Shown piece by piece: positions 41,894-52,323 of a stretch of DNA of 64,000 nt (the stretch's first letter is position 1; every line of letters begins with the position of its first letter). Position numbers and translations under genes: made by a program. The stretch is from Methylotuvimicrobium alcaliphilum 20Z (GTDB lineage: Bacteria; Pseudomonadota; Gammaproteobacteria; Methylococcales; Methylomonadaceae). The DNA is taken from contig NC_016112.1 of assembly GCF_000968535.2 (NCBI RefSeq), positions 2,232,001-2,296,000 of the forward strand, in the 5' to 3' direction. Below the pieces are notes generated by a model. The model saw only the letters and a program-made list of their open reading frames with translations. It was not told where the DNA came from and did no database searches.

Positions 41894-44800
41894 ATGTCCA
41901 TACACGCACAATTCAAACAGCTTGCCCATCGATTACCGGAATGCCTGAATCAAGACCGCCATCGCCTGAAACGCCAACTCGACCGTTTGCGCAAAGACGC
42001 CAAAAATGGCAAGGTCCCGTCCGACAAACTTACTGACTTGACCGGCCGCATCGAACAATCGGCAGCATTGTTTTCGAAACGGCGCGCGTCGATACCCGCC
42101 ATCTCATTTCCCGATTTGCCGGTCAGCGGCAAAAAAGACGAAATCGCGCAGTTGATTCAAGACCATCAAGTCGTGATCGTCTGCGGCGAGACCGGCTCCG
42201 GCAAGACCACGCAATTGCCGAAAATCTGTTTGGCTATCGGACGAGGCTCTGCCGGCTACATTGGTCACACGCAACCGCGCCGCATCGCCGCGCGCACGGT
42301 AGCGGACCGCATTGCCGAGGAGTTGGGCGAACCGGTCGGCAAATCGGTCGGTTACAAGGTTCGTTTTCACGATCAAACGCGCAAGGAATCGTTGGTCAAA
42401 TTAATGACTGACGGTATTTTGTTGGCCGAAACGCAAAACGACCCGTATCTGAATCAGTACGATACGATCATCATCGACGAGGCACACGAGCGCAGCCTGA
42501 ATATCGATTTTCTGCTCGGCTACATGAAATGGCTGTTGCCGAAACGCCCCGATCTGAAATTGATCGTGACCTCGGCTACGATCGACCCGGAGCGTTTTTC
42601 GAAACATTTCGCCGATGCGCCGATCATCGAGGTATCGGGCCGCACCTATCCTGTCGAAATTCGTTACAGGCCTATCGAACAGATCGAGGAAGGTGACGAA
42701 ACGACGGCCGATTTACAAATGGCTATTTTGGATGCGGTCGACGAACTCGCGCGTGATATGCGTGGCGATATTTTGATATTTTTGAGTGGCGAGCGGGAAA
42801 TCCGCGAAACGACCGAGTCGCTGCGCAAGCATCATCCGACCGGCTACGAAATTCTGCCGCTGTATTCGAAACTCAGCGTCGCCGAACAAGAACGTGTATT
42901 CAAGCCGAAAGGCGGACAGCGCATCGTGCTCGCGACCAATGTCGCCGAAACGTCGTTGACGGTGCCGGGCATTCGCTGCGTGATCGATACCGGACACGCG
43001 CGTATTAGCCGTTATAGTCATCGCAGCAAGATTCAACGTCTGCCGATCGAGCGCATCTCTCAGGCCAGTGCCAATCAAAGGGCAGGGCGCTGCGGCCGCG
43101 TCGCGGAGGGTATCTGCATTCGCCTGTATTCGAAGGAGGATTTTCAAGTACGTCCGGTATTTACCGAACCGGAAATTCTGCGTACCAATCTGTCGTCGGT
43201 GATTCTGCAGATGATTGCCCTTAACCTTGGCGATATTGAGGATTTTCCGTTTATCGAGCCGCCCGAAGACAAGATGATCCGCGACGGCAAAACGATGCTG
43301 CATGAAGTCAATGCGCTCGATAAACAGGGTAATTTGACCGAAATCGGTAAGCAACTGGCCAAATTGCCGACCGATCCTAAATTGGCTAGGATGCTGCTGG
43401 CAGCCGCCGACTATCAATGCCTCCATGAAGTATCGATTATTGTCGCGGCGCTGAGCATTCAAGATCCCCGTGAAAAACCGGCCGACAAGATGCAACAGGC
43501 GGATGCCAAACATGCCGTTTTCCGCCATGAAGAATCGGATTTTCTGACCTTGCTGAATCTGTGGAACCATTTCGAGGAGCAGAAAAAGCATTTGTCGAAC
43601 AACAAGCTGCGTAAATATTGCAAAGATCAGTTTATATCCTATGTCCGCATGAAGGAATGGTTCGACATTCATGCGCAGATCATGCAGGTGATCAAAGGCG
43701 AATTGAAGCTCAAGCCAAACATGATCGAGGCCGGTTACGGCGAAATTCACCGCGCCTTGCTACCGGGCTTGTTGTCGAATATCGGCTTCCGGCACGAGCA
43801 ATACGAATACCTCGGCGCGCGCGGACTCAAGTTTTTCATCTTTCCGGGTTCGGGATTGCACAAGCCGCGTCCGAAATGGATCATGGCCGCTGAACAGGTC
43901 GAAACGTCTAAAGTTTACGCAAGAACGGTCGCCCGCATCGAACCGGAATGGATCGAGGCCTGTTCCGGGCATCTGGTCAAGCGCAATTATTACGATCCGC
44001 ATTGGGAGAAGAAGGCAGGGCGTAGCGGTATCTACGAGCGCACGCTGCTGTACGGTTTGACTTTGCAGGCGAAGCGCAAGATACCTTACGAACACGTCGA
44101 TCCGAAGGCAGCGCGCGATTATTTTATTCGTTTCGGCCTTGTCAATCAGGATTATCAAACCAATGCACCGTTCTTCAAGGCCAATCAACAATTGCTCGAA
44201 GAAGTCGGCTACATTCAGCACAAGGGCCGGCGCGTCGATTTGATCGAGGACGAGGAATGGCTGTATCAGTTTTATGATAAAAAAATTCCCGAATCGGTCG
44301 TCAATAGCATTACGTTCGATCAGTGGCGTAAAAGCGTCGAACGCGACAATCCGAAATTTCTGTTCCTGACCAAGGAGGATTTAACTCGCGAGCAGGATGA
44401 TTTCATCAACGAATGGGATTTTCCGGACAGCAAGCAAATTGGACGTTTGAGTTTCGATTTGCAATATCGTTTTGAACCGGGGCACGACGAAGACGGCGTG
44501 ACTGCGGTCATTCCGGTGCATCAACTCAATCAAGTGATAGCGCAACCTTTCGATTGGTTGGTGCCGGGCATGCTGGAAGAAAAACTCATCGCGTTGATCA
44601 AGTCGTTGCCGAAACAACTGCGTAAGCATTTCGTGCCGGTGCCGCAGACAGCGAAGCAGTGCCTCGAAATCGAGCCTGATTTCAAGGGTTCGCTCTATGA
44701 GTGGCTCGGCATGCGTTTGCGCAAATTGACCGGCGAAGCGATTCCGTTGACCGAATGGCATCCGGAAACCTTGCCCGAGCACTTGACGATGAATTTTCGT

Positions 44801-45781
44801 ATCGTCGACGAGCAAGGTAAGTTGCTCGACTACGGGCGCGATCTAAAAAAGCTACAGGATAAATACGCCGTCGAGGCTGTCGACAGTTTCGACAAAAAGG
44901 CCGCCGATGAATTGAATTTCACAGGCTGTATTCAATGGGCCTTCGACGATTTGCCGGAAACTTATGAATTCATACATGAAGGTCAGTCGTTTATCGGCTT
45001 CCCGGCGATCGTCGACGAAGGCGATGCGGTCGGCGTCAAGATTTTCGATACGCGTGATAAAGCCGACCGCTTGCACAGAGCTGGTTTGACTCGGCTGTTC
45101 CAGTTGCAGTTGAAAAAGGAAAAGACCTATTTGGCAAAAAACATGCCTCATTCCACGGCTGCTGAGCTAACGGTCAATCAGTTGCCTGAACATTCGATAC
45201 TAAAAGATCATGCGGGCGCCTCTTACAAAGAAGATTTACTTTACTTAGTTTTTCTCGAATTGTTCGTCGGCGATCGCGTCATCCGGACGCAGAAAGATTT
45301 CGAACAGAGTATTCGCGAGCACAAAGGGGGGTTAGTAGCGTTCGCAAACGAGGTCGGCAAACTGACGCTGGATATTGTCGAACGCTATCAAGGCGTCAAA
45401 AAACGCCTGTCACGGTTGCAACAGGACAACGCGACCGTGCTCGATATCAACGAACAATTGTGCCTATTGATTTATTCTGGTTTCATTCGTCATACGCCGT
45501 TTGCACAGCTCAAACACCTGCCTCGCTACCTGAAGACGATCGATTACCGTCTCGATAAAATCGTCGGCGATGCCTCCAAAATCCCGATCGTGCAGCGTTA
45601 TTGCACGCGCTACTGGAAAGATATTGCGAACCGAGCTAAGAAAACCGTCGTGCTACCGGAACAAGAAGCGTTCCGCTGGATGCTCGAGGAATTTCGCGTG
45701 TCGGTGTTCGCTCAGCAATTAAAAACCCCGTATCCGATTTCGGAAAAGCGCATCGAAAAGGCCTGGGATCAGCGGCAATAG
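41894..45781 (+). CDS. hrpA: ATP-dependent RNA helicase HrpA
   Basis: 1295 residues, usual size for HrpA. Motif [14 protein letters not shown], motif II DEAH in [12 protein letters not shown], motif [10 protein letters not shown], motif [11 protein letters not shown], then a HA2/OB region and the long DUF3418 tail ([20 protein letters not shown]). A 3'-5' DEAH RNA helicase; in E. coli it acts on stalled ribosomes. Stand-alone gene. Start at ATG 41894, no clear Shine-Dalgarno. Confidence 0.96.
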   Translation: MSIHAQFKQLAHRLPECLNQDRHRLKRQLDRLRKDAKNGKVPSDKLTDLTGRIEQSAALFSKRRASIPAISFPDLPVSGKKDEIAQLIQDHQVVIVCGETGSGKTTQLPKICLAIGRGSAGYIGHTQPRRIAARTVADRIAEELGEPVGKSVGYKVRFHDQTRKESLVKLMTDGILLAETQNDPYLNQYDTIIIDEAHERSLNIDFLLGYMKWLLPKRPDLKLIVTSATIDPERFSKHFADAPIIEVSGRTYPVEIRYRPIEQIEEGDETTADLQMAILDAVDELARDMRGDILIFLSGEREIRETTESLRKHHPTGYEILPLYSKLSVAEQERVFKPKGGQRIVLATNVAETSLTVPGIRCVIDTGHARISRYSHRSKIQRLPIERISQASANQRAGRCGRVAEGICIRLYSKEDFQVRPVFTEPEILRTNLSSVILQMIALNLGDIEDFPFIEPPEDKMIRDGKTMLHEVNALDKQGNLTEIGKQLAKLPTDPKLARMLLAAADYQCLHEVSIIVAALSIQDPREKPADKMQQADAKHAVFRHEESDFLTLLNLWNHFEEQKKHLSNNKLRKYCKDQFISYVRMKEWFDIHAQIMQVIKGELKLKPNMIEAGYGEIHRALLPGLLSNIGFRHEQYEYLGARGLKFFIFPGSGLHKPRPKWIMAAEQVETSKVYARTVARIEPEWIEACSGHLVKRNYYDPHWEKKAGRSGIYERTLLYGLTLQAKRKIPYEHVDPKAARDYFIRFGLVNQDYQTNAPFFKANQQLLEEVGYIQHKGRRVDLIEDEEWLYQFYDKKIPESVVNSITFDQWRKSVERDNPKFLFLTKEDLTREQDDFINEWDFPDSKQIGRLSFDLQYRFEPGHDEDGVTAVIPVHQLNQVIAQPFDWLVPGMLEEKLIALIKSLPKQLRKHFVPVPQTAKQCLEIEPDFKGSLYEWLGMRLRKLTGEAIPLTEWHPETLPEHLTMNFRIVDEQGKLLDYGRDLKKLQDKYAVEAVDSFDKKAADELNFTGCIQWAFDDLPETYEFIHEGQSFIGFPAIVDEGDAVGVKIFDTRDKADRLHRAGLTRLFQLQLKKEKTYLAKNMPHSTAAELTVNQLPEHSILKDHAGASYKEDLLYLVFLELFVGDRVIRTQKDFEQSIREHKGGLVAFANEVGKLTLDIVERYQGVKKRLSRLQQDNATVLDINEQLCLLIYSGFIRHTPFAQLKHLPRYLKTIDYRLDKIVGDASKIPIVQRYCTRYWKDIANRAKKTVVLPEQEAFRWMLEEFRVSVFAQQLKTPYPISEKRIEKAWDQRQ

Positions 45782-46172
45782 TTCGGAGTCGCTACGAGTT
45801 ATACACAGCATAAATCAAGGACTTATCCAGCTTGTTTCCATAAGCCATTGAAACATGAGCCCTCAATGTAAGTCATTGATTTTTATTTTAATAAGTTATC
45901 TGTATCGATTTTAGACAATTTAACTGAAGCGTAATAAATCCGGTGCGTTAGCGAATTAAAAAACAACGAATCCACAGAGTTATCCACAGGTTTTGTGGGT
46001 AACTTTCGAAACTATTCAGCGTGTTTGTGTTGTAGCAAAGACCGTTCATTGCTAAGAAGGTGTATATGAATTTTGTAAGCTACCAAATACTTCTGTCATT
46101 TTATTCGTTAATGCCGAAATTTGAAGTGCGATAGCTATGCCAGGGGGGAGCAAGAAAGGGGAATAAGAAGAG
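45782..46172. other. Gene-free region with DnaA-box pair
   Basis: A perfect DnaA box TTATCCACA (45981-45989) and an inverse variant TTACCCACA (45995-46003, minus strand) are 5 bp apart, with a weaker GAATCCACA at 45969-45977. The remainder is AT-rich. A half family A end (TGCCGAAATTTGAAGTGCG) lies at about 46112-46132. No gene is visible. Confidence 0.5.
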
Positions 46173-46195
46173 ACTCCCCGAAAAACCCGGGGAGT
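46173..46195 (-). terminator. Stem-loop after the TIGR04073 gene
   Basis: ACTCCCCG and CGGGGAGT form an 8-bp stem with a 7-base loop, 25 bp past the stop codon on the minus strand. The following minus-strand bases are CTCTTCTTATT, a weak U tract, so a partly intrinsic terminator is likely. Confidence 0.55.
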
Positions 46196-46220
46196 AAGGC
46201 TTGAGCTTATTTACTGGAAC

Positions 46221-46586
46221 TTATTTAAAAGTGCCACCGTATGATGTAGGGCGATCGAACTCCGTCCAAACATATTTCGGTTCTACCATACTTTCGGTTG
46301 GGATCGGACTCGTGATAATGTCGAAAACCCCGGAAGCAGTTCTTCCTACAGTTTGTAAAGTTCCGTTGATCAATCCGCCTGTCGCACCGACAACCGGGTT
46401 AGTTTTATTGGTTACATCGATCAAGTTTTTAGGTACTTCAGCAAGACCTGTAAACATATTTGCAACACCACCTAAAAATTTATCGCCAACTCGAGAAAGA
46501 TAGCTTTCCTCTGCATGACTGATTGGGGTGTAAGCACCTAACGTTAAAACTAAAGCCACTGCGACAGGCTTGAACGTATACATCAT
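46221..46586 (-). CDS. TIGR04073-type (exosortase-associated) secreted protein
   Basis: 121 residues with a signal peptide (VALVLTLGAYTPISHA). FLGGVANMFTGLAEVPKNL, VGATGGLINGTLQTVGRTASG and FDIITSPIPTE match my memory of TIGR04073, a family named for co-occurrence with exosortase systems. Function unknown. No exosortase gene is in this window. Confidence 0.75.
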   Translation of the reverse strand: MMYTFKPVAVALVLTLGAYTPISHAEESYLSRVGDKFLGGVANMFTGLAEVPKNLIDVTNKTNPVVGATGGLINGTLQTVGRTASGVFDIITSPIPTESMVEPKYVWTEFDRPTSYGGTFK

Positions 46587-46710
46587 TTTTCTCCTTGGTG
46601 ATTTTTAAAGTATAGTGTCGTATCGCTATCACAGTATAGAGGAACCCATATGACTGGTCAAAGACTTAACATATAAAACTTAAGTGACGCTTAACTCGTA
46701 TTCTAGAAAT

Positions 46711-47283
46711 TCAGGCTGGTTTAATGAGGTAAAGGCGGGGCGTACTCTTTTGATTTTCCTGACTGTTGATGCATGACTTATCGTAACGGGAACCCTCCAA
46801 ATCGGCGCACCATTTGTCGACTTCATCGGCTTCTTGATCGCCGCCGGGATGGCCAGGATAGGCAAGTATCGTCAATAATCCATCCGGTGCAAGCATTCGA
46901 AGGGCCTGATTCAGTGCGGCAATCGTCGTATCGGTTCGAGTGATCAGCAATTTGTCGCCGCCTGGAAGATATCCTAGATTGAACATGACCGCTTTGATGC
47001 GCCCGTGAAATTGCATGGGAATTATGTTTGTCATTTCCGCGTGACTCACCCTGAACAGCTCAACTTGCGTATCGATTGTTTCCTGTTCGAGTCTGCTCCG
47101 CGTTTTATCGATCGCGCTTTGCTGAATGTCGAATCCGAGCACGATGCCTCCGGGACCGACATGCCGAGCCAGAAACAGCGTATCGTGCCCGTTGCCGACT
47201 GTGGCATCGATCGCGTAATCGCCGGCTTGCAATACAGCCTTTACGGCTTTATGCGCTTTGTGAACTAGGGAAATGCGTTTCAT
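46711..47283 (-). CDS. Class I SAM methyltransferase, YtqB/rRNA-methylase family
   Basis: 190 residues. DATVGNGHDTLFLARHVG is motif I, VMFNLGYLPGGD the NPPY-like segment, and LLTILAYPGHPGGDQEA the family end (PF06962). Substrate unproved; YtqB relatives act on tRNA. The ATG overlaps the 3' end of the upstream oxidoreductase by 35 bp, so they are coupled. The last residues (RLYLIKPA) are typical. Confidence 0.88.
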   Translation of the reverse strand: MKRISLVHKAHKAVKAVLQAGDYAIDATVGNGHDTLFLARHVGPGGIVLGFDIQQSAIDKTRSRLEQETIDTQVELFRVSHAEMTNIIPMQFHGRIKAVMFNLGYLPGGDKLLITRTDTTIAALNQALRMLAPDGLLTILAYPGHPGGDQEADEVDKWCADLEGSRYDKSCINSQENQKSTPRLYLIKPA

Positions 47284-48328
47284 AATAACGTTGGATGTTG
47301 CAGTGCTTATCTAAGGTTGCGTCGTTAAGTAAGGTATCGGCCAAATGACGGCTATAGCACGGAATTTGAAGGCTGCCCTTGGCGCCGAAACCATTGAATA
47401 CCCAAAGCTTGGTATTTGCGGGATGCCTGCCTAGAAAAGGCATTCGGTCCTGCGTGCAGGGGCGGATGTTGGCTTGTTGATCGATGATGCGCGTTTTGGA
47501 CTCGAAACGTGGATCTATCTTGGCAAGCGATTGAATCAATCGATGCTTGGCCCGCTCTGTAACGGCTGTATCGGTGCAATGCCTTTCGAATGTCGCACCG
47601 GTCCGGTAACGATTTTCTCCGATGGGAATCAGCCAGTTGCCGAAATTGATGATCTGTTCCGGTAAGACAAAGTCGCTTTCGATGGTTAGTATTTCGCCTT
47701 TGACCGCCTGCAATGGTAGCCAGGAAAACCAAGGGTTATTGAGTAAACGGTATCCTTCGCAAAAAATGATCCGTTTCGGCTTGAGTCCTTGCCGGTAGAA
47801 AGGCTCAAAGTCTTGTGTGCCGCGAAAATCGAACGTGATTTTTCGGTAACTGTCGAGGCCGATAAAGAAGCCCTGCAAAGCATCGAGCAGCGGACGGGTG
47901 TTTAAATAGCCTGTTTGTTTTTGCTCCAATAGCCGGCGGCAATATTGGAACGGATAAGCGAATGATTCTCTTGGGTGTATTTTCGATAAGTAGGCGCCAT
48001 ATTCAGGGTCGTTTAAGCGTTTTTGACATTGCGCGATTTCGGCTTCGTTGCGCAACAGACGAAACATCGTTTTTTCTACAAAGAAATTCCGATCGAAAAC
48101 TTTCGATAGACGGCTGTAGAGCGCTTTCGCTTCCGGCAATAAATCGTCAACCCGATCGGATTTGACCAGGCGTATGCCGGTAACAGGATTAATGAGGCCG
48201 GCCGCAACTTGCGAAGCATTTTCGCGGCCGTCGTCGACGACCATGACCCGTGCGTTGCGTTGCATCAGTTCAAAGGCAAGCAGGCTTCCGGCCAGTCCTT
48301 GTCCTACGATTAGAAAATCGATATCCAT
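47249..48328 (-). CDS. FAD-dependent oxidoreductase (DAO family)
   Basis: 359 residues. FLIVGQGLAGSLLAFELM is the FAD Rossmann motif, a SQVAAGLINPVTGIRLVK segment is family-like, and RTRIIDQQANIRPCTQDRMP and LWVFNGFGAKG close the DAO fold. Similar to MnmC-type C-terminal oxidases or glycine oxidase; the substrate is unknown. It is the first gene of the pair with the methyltransferase. The MnmC-like FAD domain plus a methyltransferase suggests a nucleotide or amino-acid oxidation role, unproved. Confidence 0.85.
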   Translation of the reverse strand: MDIDFLIVGQGLAGSLLAFELMQRNARVMVVDDGRENASQVAAGLINPVTGIRLVKSDRVDDLLPEAKALYSRLSKVFDRNFFVEKTMFRLLRNEAEIAQCQKRLNDPEYGAYLSKIHPRESFAYPFQYCRRLLEQKQTGYLNTRPLLDALQGFFIGLDSYRKITFDFRGTQDFEPFYRQGLKPKRIIFCEGYRLLNNPWFSWLPLQAVKGEILTIESDFVLPEQIINFGNWLIPIGENRYRTGATFERHCTDTAVTERAKHRLIQSLAKIDPRFESKTRIIDQQANIRPCTQDRMPFLGRHPANTKLWVFNGFGAKGSLQIPCYSRHLADTLLNDATLDKHCNIQRYYETHFPSSQSA

Positions 48329-48367
48329 TTTGTTTTTAGCCGCGACGTAGACATCGCTCCGAAACGA

Positions 48368-48721
48368 CTATTTGAGCGTGAGCGGCATGCTCTTGAATTG
48401 TATGCCTTGCCATCCGTAACACATGAAATTTCGGATGTTTTGATGACCGGTTCCAGTCGGGTCGTTCAACACGTCCAAGCGATAATAATCGCCGAATAGA
48501 TTCAAGGTTTGTTGCTCATCGAGTCCGTTCATTTTTGCGAACGCGAAAATTTTGCATGAGCCTTCGTTTGTACCGGCTTTATTGATTAATTCATTATCTT
48601 CGAGGCCGTTGCTAAATTCGGCTGGTTGATATTCGTAGTGTTCGGCTATCACAGCCATCGTTTCTTCGAAATCGACCGGTCTATTGGATTTTAATTTGTC
48701 GAGAAATTCAGTTAAAGTCAT
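48368..48721 (-). CDS. HopJ type III effector-family protein
   Basis: 117 residues. EFLDKLKSNRPVDFEETMAV, AGTNEGSCKIFAFA and GTGHQNIRNFMCYGW match the HopJ family, which despite its name is widespread in environmental proteobacteria with no type III system. Its role is unknown. It sits 39 bp upstream of the oxidoreductase on the same strand, perhaps in one unit. Confidence 0.88.
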   Translation of the reverse strand: MTLTEFLDKLKSNRPVDFEETMAVIAEHYEYQPAEFSNGLEDNELINKAGTNEGSCKIFAFAKMNGLDEQQTLNLFGDYYRLDVLNDPTGTGHQNIRNFMCYGWQGIQFKSMPLTLK

Positions 48722-48892
48722 TGTTATCTATTGTTTTGTTAACCCAGCTTTAATATTTTCTGGGTATAAGTTATTGAATAGTTAAAATAAACACTATGCG
48801 CTATAGCACCATTCCAGCCTCTTTGTTTGAGCGCCTCTTCAGGTAGGGATTCGGTCATAAATAACTTCTTTAATTTTAATGTAAGGTAAGCA

Positions 48893-49418
48893 CAGGGCAA
48901 ACGCATTAAAACACTATAGAAAATCAGATAGTTAAAATATTCTTTTTTTCCTGGTTAACTATAAGATTTGGTTTGCTTGAAACCTAAATAAGGCTTTGTG
49001 TCGCTATCGCGACGCTTATGTGTAGTCGGTTCGCGGACCGACAACCGCGATACTGCTACGAAACCCAATCCCTGGGTTTCGCCCTTCGGGCCAGCTAAAG
49101 CTGTTCAAAATCGCTCCAGGCGATTTTGTCTTTGCTTGTCCAAAGAAAAGTATCCAAAAGAAAAGACACCCGGAGGCCGCTGCATCCTGCGCGCTGACGA
49201 TTTTGCCGAGGGTTTTCGGAAGGGCTATCCTTAGCCCTCCGAAAACGAGCGGCATCCCTGCCGCTCCCCTAACGGGCTATTCTCGGCAAAATCGCCAGTG
49301 CTCGGCGCGGCCTAACGGGGCCCAGGGAGGGGTACCATAAGTTAAACCGAATTGACTAAGCGTTCTAAGCAACAGGATAACATATTGATATGTTGATTAT
49401 TTTAATGCGTTTACCCTG
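48893..49418. mobile_element. 526-bp element with 19-bp inverted ends and a known dispersed repeat inside
   Basis: Ends CAGGGCAAACGCATTAAAA (48893-48911) and its inverse with one change at 49400-49418. Inside is a block (about 48997-49310) with GTCCAAAGAAAAG, AAAAGAAAAGACACCCGGAGG, GGTTTTCGGAAGGG and a CGAGCGGCATCCCTGCCGCTC hairpin, similar to a repeat I know from many gammaproteobacteria. No gene. The outer parts of the gap 48722-49605 have none either. Confidence 0.65.
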
Positions 49419-49605
49419 CCGAACCCGCTACAAAACGTATAGCTCTAGGAAGTTATTTATCACAAAATCCTAAGCTCTTGCTTACCGGTTTCGAGAAGCC
49501 GGGATTGGGGCTTCTCGTACTGCGTCCCCAAGCAAAGAGCTTGGGGACGAGCGACCGGCCTTACTTCAGTCCGCTCACTGCTGACTGTTAACCGCTGACT
49601 ATGCT

Positions 49606-50091
49606 TTAAGCGTGTTTCATCAAGCGTTCTTTTTCGCGCTGCCAGTCTCGGTCTTTCGATGCCGTTCGCTTGTCATGTAATTTTTTGCCTTTGGCCAAGC
49701 CGATTTCAACTTTGGCCCGACCGTTTTTCCAATACATCGATAAAGGAATCAACGTATAGCCTTTGCGCTCGACGCTGCCGATCAATTTATTAAGTTCTTG
49801 ACGATGCAATAGCAGTTTTCTACCGCGTATGGAATCCGGATTGACATGTGTGGAAGCGGATAATAGCGGCGAGATATGAGTGCCATACAACCACGCTTCG
49901 CCGCGCTTGATTTGCACATAACTTTCCTTTAGTTGCGCCCGGCCTTCTCTCAGACTTTTGACTTCCCAGCCTTCTAAGACTAAACCCGCTTCGAAGCGTT
50001 CTTCAATAAAATATTCGTGCGTAGCCTGGCGATTGGTGGCGATGGTATTATTTTGTGACTTGTTTTTTTTCTTCGATTTTTTATCGGCCAT
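49606..50091 (-). CDS. smpB: SsrA-binding protein SmpB
   Basis: 161 residues, full length. [31 protein letters not shown] and a basic C-terminal tail [17 protein letters not shown] are hallmarks. Binds tmRNA and rescues stalled ribosomes. No ssrA gene was found nearby. It diverges from the symporter; bases after it contain AGTCAGCGGTTAACAGTCAG repeats. Confidence 0.96.
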   Translation of the reverse strand: MADKKSKKKNKSQNNTIATNRQATHEYFIEERFEAGLVLEGWEVKSLREGRAQLKESYVQIKRGEAWLYGTHISPLLSASTHVNPDSIRGRKLLLHRQELNKLIGSVERKGYTLIPLSMYWKNGRAKVEIGLAKGKKLHDKRTASKDRDWQREKERLMKHA

Positions 50092-50194
50092 GGCGTGTTA
50101 AGTGGATTTATAAACTGACGGGATCTAATAATTTTGGTATTTTACTCGATTTATCGATAATTATTTAGCTTTATAGCAAAGAACAGGCACGGAA

Positions 50195-51556
50195 ATGACG
50201 CAAACAAAGAAATCAATTCATGGTGAATGGTCGTCGCGCTTAGCATTCATTCTAGCGGCAACCGGTTCGGCGGTCGGTTTAGGCAATATCTGGAAATTTC
50301 CTTATATTGCGGGAGAAAACGGTGGCGGAGCTTTTGTTATCGTTTATCTACTTTGTATTCTGTTGATCGGCCTTCCGATTATGATTGCGGAAACGCTCAT
50401 AGGTCGCCGCGGACGGCAAAGCCCTATCAATACGATGTCCGATTTAGCTGATGAGGCGAATGCCGATCCTAAATGGCATTATGTGGGTTGGTTAGGCGTT
50501 ATTTCCGGATTTTTGATTTTGTCTTATTACAGTGTAGTAGCCGGTTGGGGCATTGCCTATGTTTTTAAAGCTTTTTTAGGCGGCTTTTCCGGTGCGGACG
50601 GCACAACAATCAAAGATACTTTTAGCAGTTTAATGAGCAGCCCGCTGCAACAGATTTTTTGGCATAGTATTTTTATGCTGGTGACCATGCTAGTGGTCTC
50701 AAGAGGAGTGGCCGGCGGCTTGGAGAAAGCAGTCAGATTTTTAATGCCCGGTTTGTTTGTCATTTTAATGTTGTTGGTAGCATATGCAATGACGACCGGG
50801 TCTTACCAACAAGGCATTAACTTTTTGTTCAACCCGGACTTTAGCAAAATTACCGGTCAAGCCGTTTTAACCGCAATGGGGCATGCGTTTTTTACATTGA
50901 GTCTAGGCATAGGCGCGATCATGGTTTACGGTTCTTATTTACCGAATAGCATTTCGATTACTCGAACGAGTATCTTGATCGCCGGAGCCGATACTGCTGT
51001 TGCCTTGTTGGCCGGTATCGCGATTTTTCCTATTGTTTTTGCAAATAACTTGGAAGTTGCTGCCGGACCCGGGTTGATTTTTCAAACGCTACCGATTGCA
51101 TTCGGCAATATGACCGGCGGCTGGCTGTTTGGCATTTTGTTTTTTGTTTTACTGGTTTTTGCGGCGCTTTCTTCATCAATTTCGCTAATCGAACCGGCTG
51201 TTGCGTGGTTGGTCGAAAATAAAGAAATCGATCGCAAGAAAGCATGTGTTTGGGCCGGCCTTGCAACTTGGGTTGTCGGGTTAGGTACGGTCTTTTCTTT
51301 TAATGTGTGGTCGGATTTTAAAATTTTCGACCGGACCATTTTTGATTTATTGGATTATTTGACGGCTAATTTATTGTTACCCATCGGCGGTTTCTGTGTG
51401 GCCGTTTTTGCAGGTTGGATCATGAAGCCCGATGATAGCGAGCATGAGCTGCGTAGTTCCAAGCCAATACATTACCAAATCTGGCGTTTTCTGGTTCGAT
51501 ACGTCTCTCCCGCAGCAGTTTTTCTGGTATTTTTGAATGTGGTTGGAGTGCTTTAA
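50195..51556 (+). CDS. Sodium-dependent neurotransmitter-symporter-family transporter
   Basis: 453 residues, 11-12 transmembrane helices. WSSRLAFILAATGSAVGLGN with IWKFPYIAGENGGGAF is the NSS/LeuT TM1 unwound region and Na+ site, and IMVYGSYLPNSISITR is TM6-8. Transports an amino acid with Na+; substrate not determinable. It is 2 bp before ratA. Confidence 0.9.
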   Translation: MTQTKKSIHGEWSSRLAFILAATGSAVGLGNIWKFPYIAGENGGGAFVIVYLLCILLIGLPIMIAETLIGRRGRQSPINTMSDLADEANADPKWHYVGWLGVISGFLILSYYSVVAGWGIAYVFKAFLGGFSGADGTTIKDTFSSLMSSPLQQIFWHSIFMLVTMLVVSRGVAGGLEKAVRFLMPGLFVILMLLVAYAMTTGSYQQGINFLFNPDFSKITGQAVLTAMGHAFFTLSLGIGAIMVYGSYLPNSISITRTSILIAGADTAVALLAGIAIFPIVFANNLEVAAGPGLIFQTLPIAFGNMTGGWLFGILFFVLLVFAALSSSISLIEPAVAWLVENKEIDRKKACVWAGLATWVVGLGTVFSFNVWSDFKIFDRTIFDLLDYLTANLLLPIGGFCVAVFAGWIMKPDDSEHELRSSKPIHYQIWRFLVRYVSPAAVFLVFLNVVGVL

Positions 51557-51558
51557 TA

Positions 51559-51990
51559 ATGGTGTTGGTACAAAAAAGCGCGCTGGTTAAATACTCTGCG
51601 CAAAAGATGTTCGATCTGGTCGATAATATCGAAGCGTATCCGGAGTTTTTACCCTGGTGCTCAGGAAGTCGCATTTTGTCTCGTAAGGACGATGTTGTTG
51701 AAGCCGAATTGATGATTGCTAAGGGAGGGTTTAAAAAATCGTTTGCAACCCGTAATAAACTGGACCATGGCGGTCGAATTACGATTGAATTACTGAACGG
51801 ACCATTCACGCACCTGGAAGGCAAATGGGATTTTATGCCTCTGCGGGAGGATGCGAGTAAAATCTCATTGGATCTTGAGTTCGAAATGTCCGGAAAATTG
51901 GCGAGTCTGGCTTTCGGGGCTGTCTTTAATCAAATATGCAATACCATGGTGGCCTCGTTTACCGAGCGTGCAAAGGAAATATATGGCTGA
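51559..51990 (+). CDS. ratA: RatA/COQ10-like START-domain protein
   Basis: 143 residues. ALVKYSAQKMFDLVDNIEAY with PEFLPWCSGSRI and FAFGAVFNQICNTMVASF-like C-terminus (residues 118-135) are family landmarks. RatA binds 50S subunits in E. coli; homologues carry ubiquinone. It overlaps rnfH by 8 bp, as in E. coli (ratA-rnfH). Confidence 0.93.
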   Translation: MVLVQKSALVKYSAQKMFDLVDNIEAYPEFLPWCSGSRILSRKDDVVEAELMIAKGGFKKSFATRNKLDHGGRITIELLNGPFTHLEGKWDFMPLREDASKISLDLEFEMSGKLASLAFGAVFNQICNTMVASFTERAKEIYG

Positions 51991-52267
51991 AAAATTCATT
52001 AGAGTAGAAGTCGCTTATGCTAAACCGGAGCAGCAGGTTATTTTAAACGCCTCAGTACCGGAAGGTGCAACAGTCGAAGAAGCTATTATCAAATCGGGGG
52101 TTTTAACGCGCTTTCCTGAAATCGATTTGTCTCAAGCCAAGGTTGGTATTTTTAGTAGCGCCTGTAAACTGGATCGGGTGTTAAAGGAATTTGATAGAAT
52201 AGAAATTTACCGGCCATTATTGCACGACCCTAAGGAGTCAAGAAGAAACAAGGCTGCAAAAGAATAA
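51983..52267 (+). CDS. rnfH: RnfH/RatB-like ubiquitin-fold protein
   Basis: 94 residues from the ATG at 51983. IRVEVAYAKPEQQVIL and GVFSSACK-like GIFSSACKLDRVL and RIEIYRPLLHDPKESRR are RnfH signatures. The longer ORF start upstream is inside ratA and I reject it. Ends 56 bp before the bamE stop. Confidence 0.93.
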   Translation: MAEKFIRVEVAYAKPEQQVILNASVPEGATVEEAIIKSGVLTRFPEIDLSQAKVGIFSSACKLDRVLKEFDRIEIYRPLLHDPKESRRNKAAKE

Positions 52268-52323
52268 GTGATTGGCTTGTAGAATTCCTTCAAAAAATTC
52301 AACACTCTAAAGGAATTTTTAGG

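Noticed and set aside
42713-43750. 345-codon open frame on the minus strand
   Set aside because: It is fully antisense to hrpA, has no family motif and has Arg/Gln-rich low-quality composition; a shadow of a biased frame.
48796-48846. Short ORF MRYSTIPASLFERLFR
   Set aside because: Reminiscent of a peptidase start but only 16 codons, with no downstream continuation.
49606-50194. tmRNA (ssrA) next to smpB
   Set aside because: No GGGG...CCA type ends or tag-peptide frame seen in the flanks; it must be elsewhere if present.
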